Positions 7,498 to 7,619 of a stretch of DNA of 7,619 nt are shown one piece after another (within the stretch, counting starts at the first letter, position 1; every line of letters begins with the position of its first letter). Position numbers and translations under genes: made by a program. The stretch is taken from the NCBI GenBank assembly GCA_007135295.1, contig SLJD01000044.1:1-7619 (forward strand). Reading direction: 5' to 3'. This DNA is from Phycisphaerales bacterium. Lineage in GTDB: Bacteria; Planctomycetota; Phycisphaerae; Phycisphaerales; SM1A02. Under the pieces are notes generated by a model. That model did no database searches. It was not told the DNA's origin and saw only the letters and a list, made by a program, of their open reading frames with translations.

Positions 7498-7619
7498 TCT
7501 TCATCCGACGGTATCGGTTCACACCAACGCCCGCCAGGCCGAGGAGGCCCATTGCCAGGGGGGCAGGCAGTGGAATGACGGCCACTTCCACGACAAGGTC
7601 GTTGTAGTCCCAGTCTTCA
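7493..7619 (-). CDS. PEP-CTERM-like exosortase-sorted surface protein, C-terminal end (5' part outside window)
   Basis: Only the last 41 residues are in the window; the frame is open to the window edge. They begin EDWDYNDLVVEVAV, an acidic D-x-D-Y-N-D-L-V motif often found just before the sorting signal in PEP-CTERM proteins and reminiscent of DUF4114-like calcium-binding regions. The tripartite tail follows: a short IPLP(AP) motif, a hydrophobic helix (LAMGLLGLAGVGV) and a basic end (NRYRRMKT). This is the layout of proteins recognised and cleaved by exosortases, with PLP in place of PEP as in the VPLPA-type variants. The mature protein would be exported and released or attached at the cell surface, probably within the extracellular matrix. 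It faces the glycan operon tail to tail. The reading frame and tail architecture are seen directly; the family name is by pattern, and the rest of the protein is unknown. Confidence 0.82.
   Translation of the reverse strand, partial: EDWDYNDLVVEVAVIPLPAPLAMGLLGLAGVGVNRYRRMKT

Overview
The window is GC-rich bacterial DNA that reads as the downstream end of an exopolysaccharide or cell-surface glycan operon on the + strand. It is followed by a strong intrinsic terminator and, converging on the - strand, the last 41 codons of a surface protein with a PEP-CTERM-like (exosortase) sorting tail. This gene set (a polyprenyl-phosphate sugar transferase, a giant membrane-anchored TPR protein, a nucleotide-sugar cassette, and a PLP-type C-terminal sorting signal preceded by a DWDYND motif) suggests a planctomycete, perhaps of the Phycisphaerae. 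No rRNA or other taxonomic marker is present, so this placement is inference.

Layout, left to right. Positions 1-294 hold the C-terminal 97 residues of a bacterial sugar transferase, whose start lies outside the window. Its last 14 bases overlap the start of a 1413-residue protein (281-4522) that has one N-terminal membrane segment followed almost entirely by TPR-like helical repeats. After 28 bases comes rfbA (4551-5336), a short-form glucose-1-phosphate thymidylyltransferase. After a further 69 bases comes rfbD (5406-6317), a dTDP-4-dehydrorhamnose reductase family protein, whose stop overlaps the start of rfbB (6314-7354), a dTDP-glucose 4,6-dehydratase, by four bases. A 13-bp perfect hairpin with a T tract (7434-7471) closes the unit. 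The PEP-CTERM-like gene ends at 7493 on the opposite strand.

How the genes work together. RfbA makes dTDP-glucose from glucose-1-phosphate and dTTP. RfbB converts it to dTDP-4-keto-6-deoxyglucose. RfbD is the NAD(P)H-dependent reductase that gives dTDP-L-rhamnose when the 3,5-epimerase RfbC has acted first. RfbC is not encoded here, so it must lie elsewhere or the product is a different 6-deoxysugar. The sugar transferase would load the first sugar phosphate onto the polyprenyl carrier, and the TPR protein probably scaffolds assembly or export. The pairing of TPR protein, glycan genes and a PEP-CTERM-like substrate resembles known exosortase/EPS loci, but no exosortase gene is visible.

The tight spacing and gene overlaps indicate one transcription unit entering from the left. 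No promoter, RNA gene, mobile element or CRISPR array was recognised. Apart from the 138-base intergenic region at 7355-7492, the window is essentially all coding.
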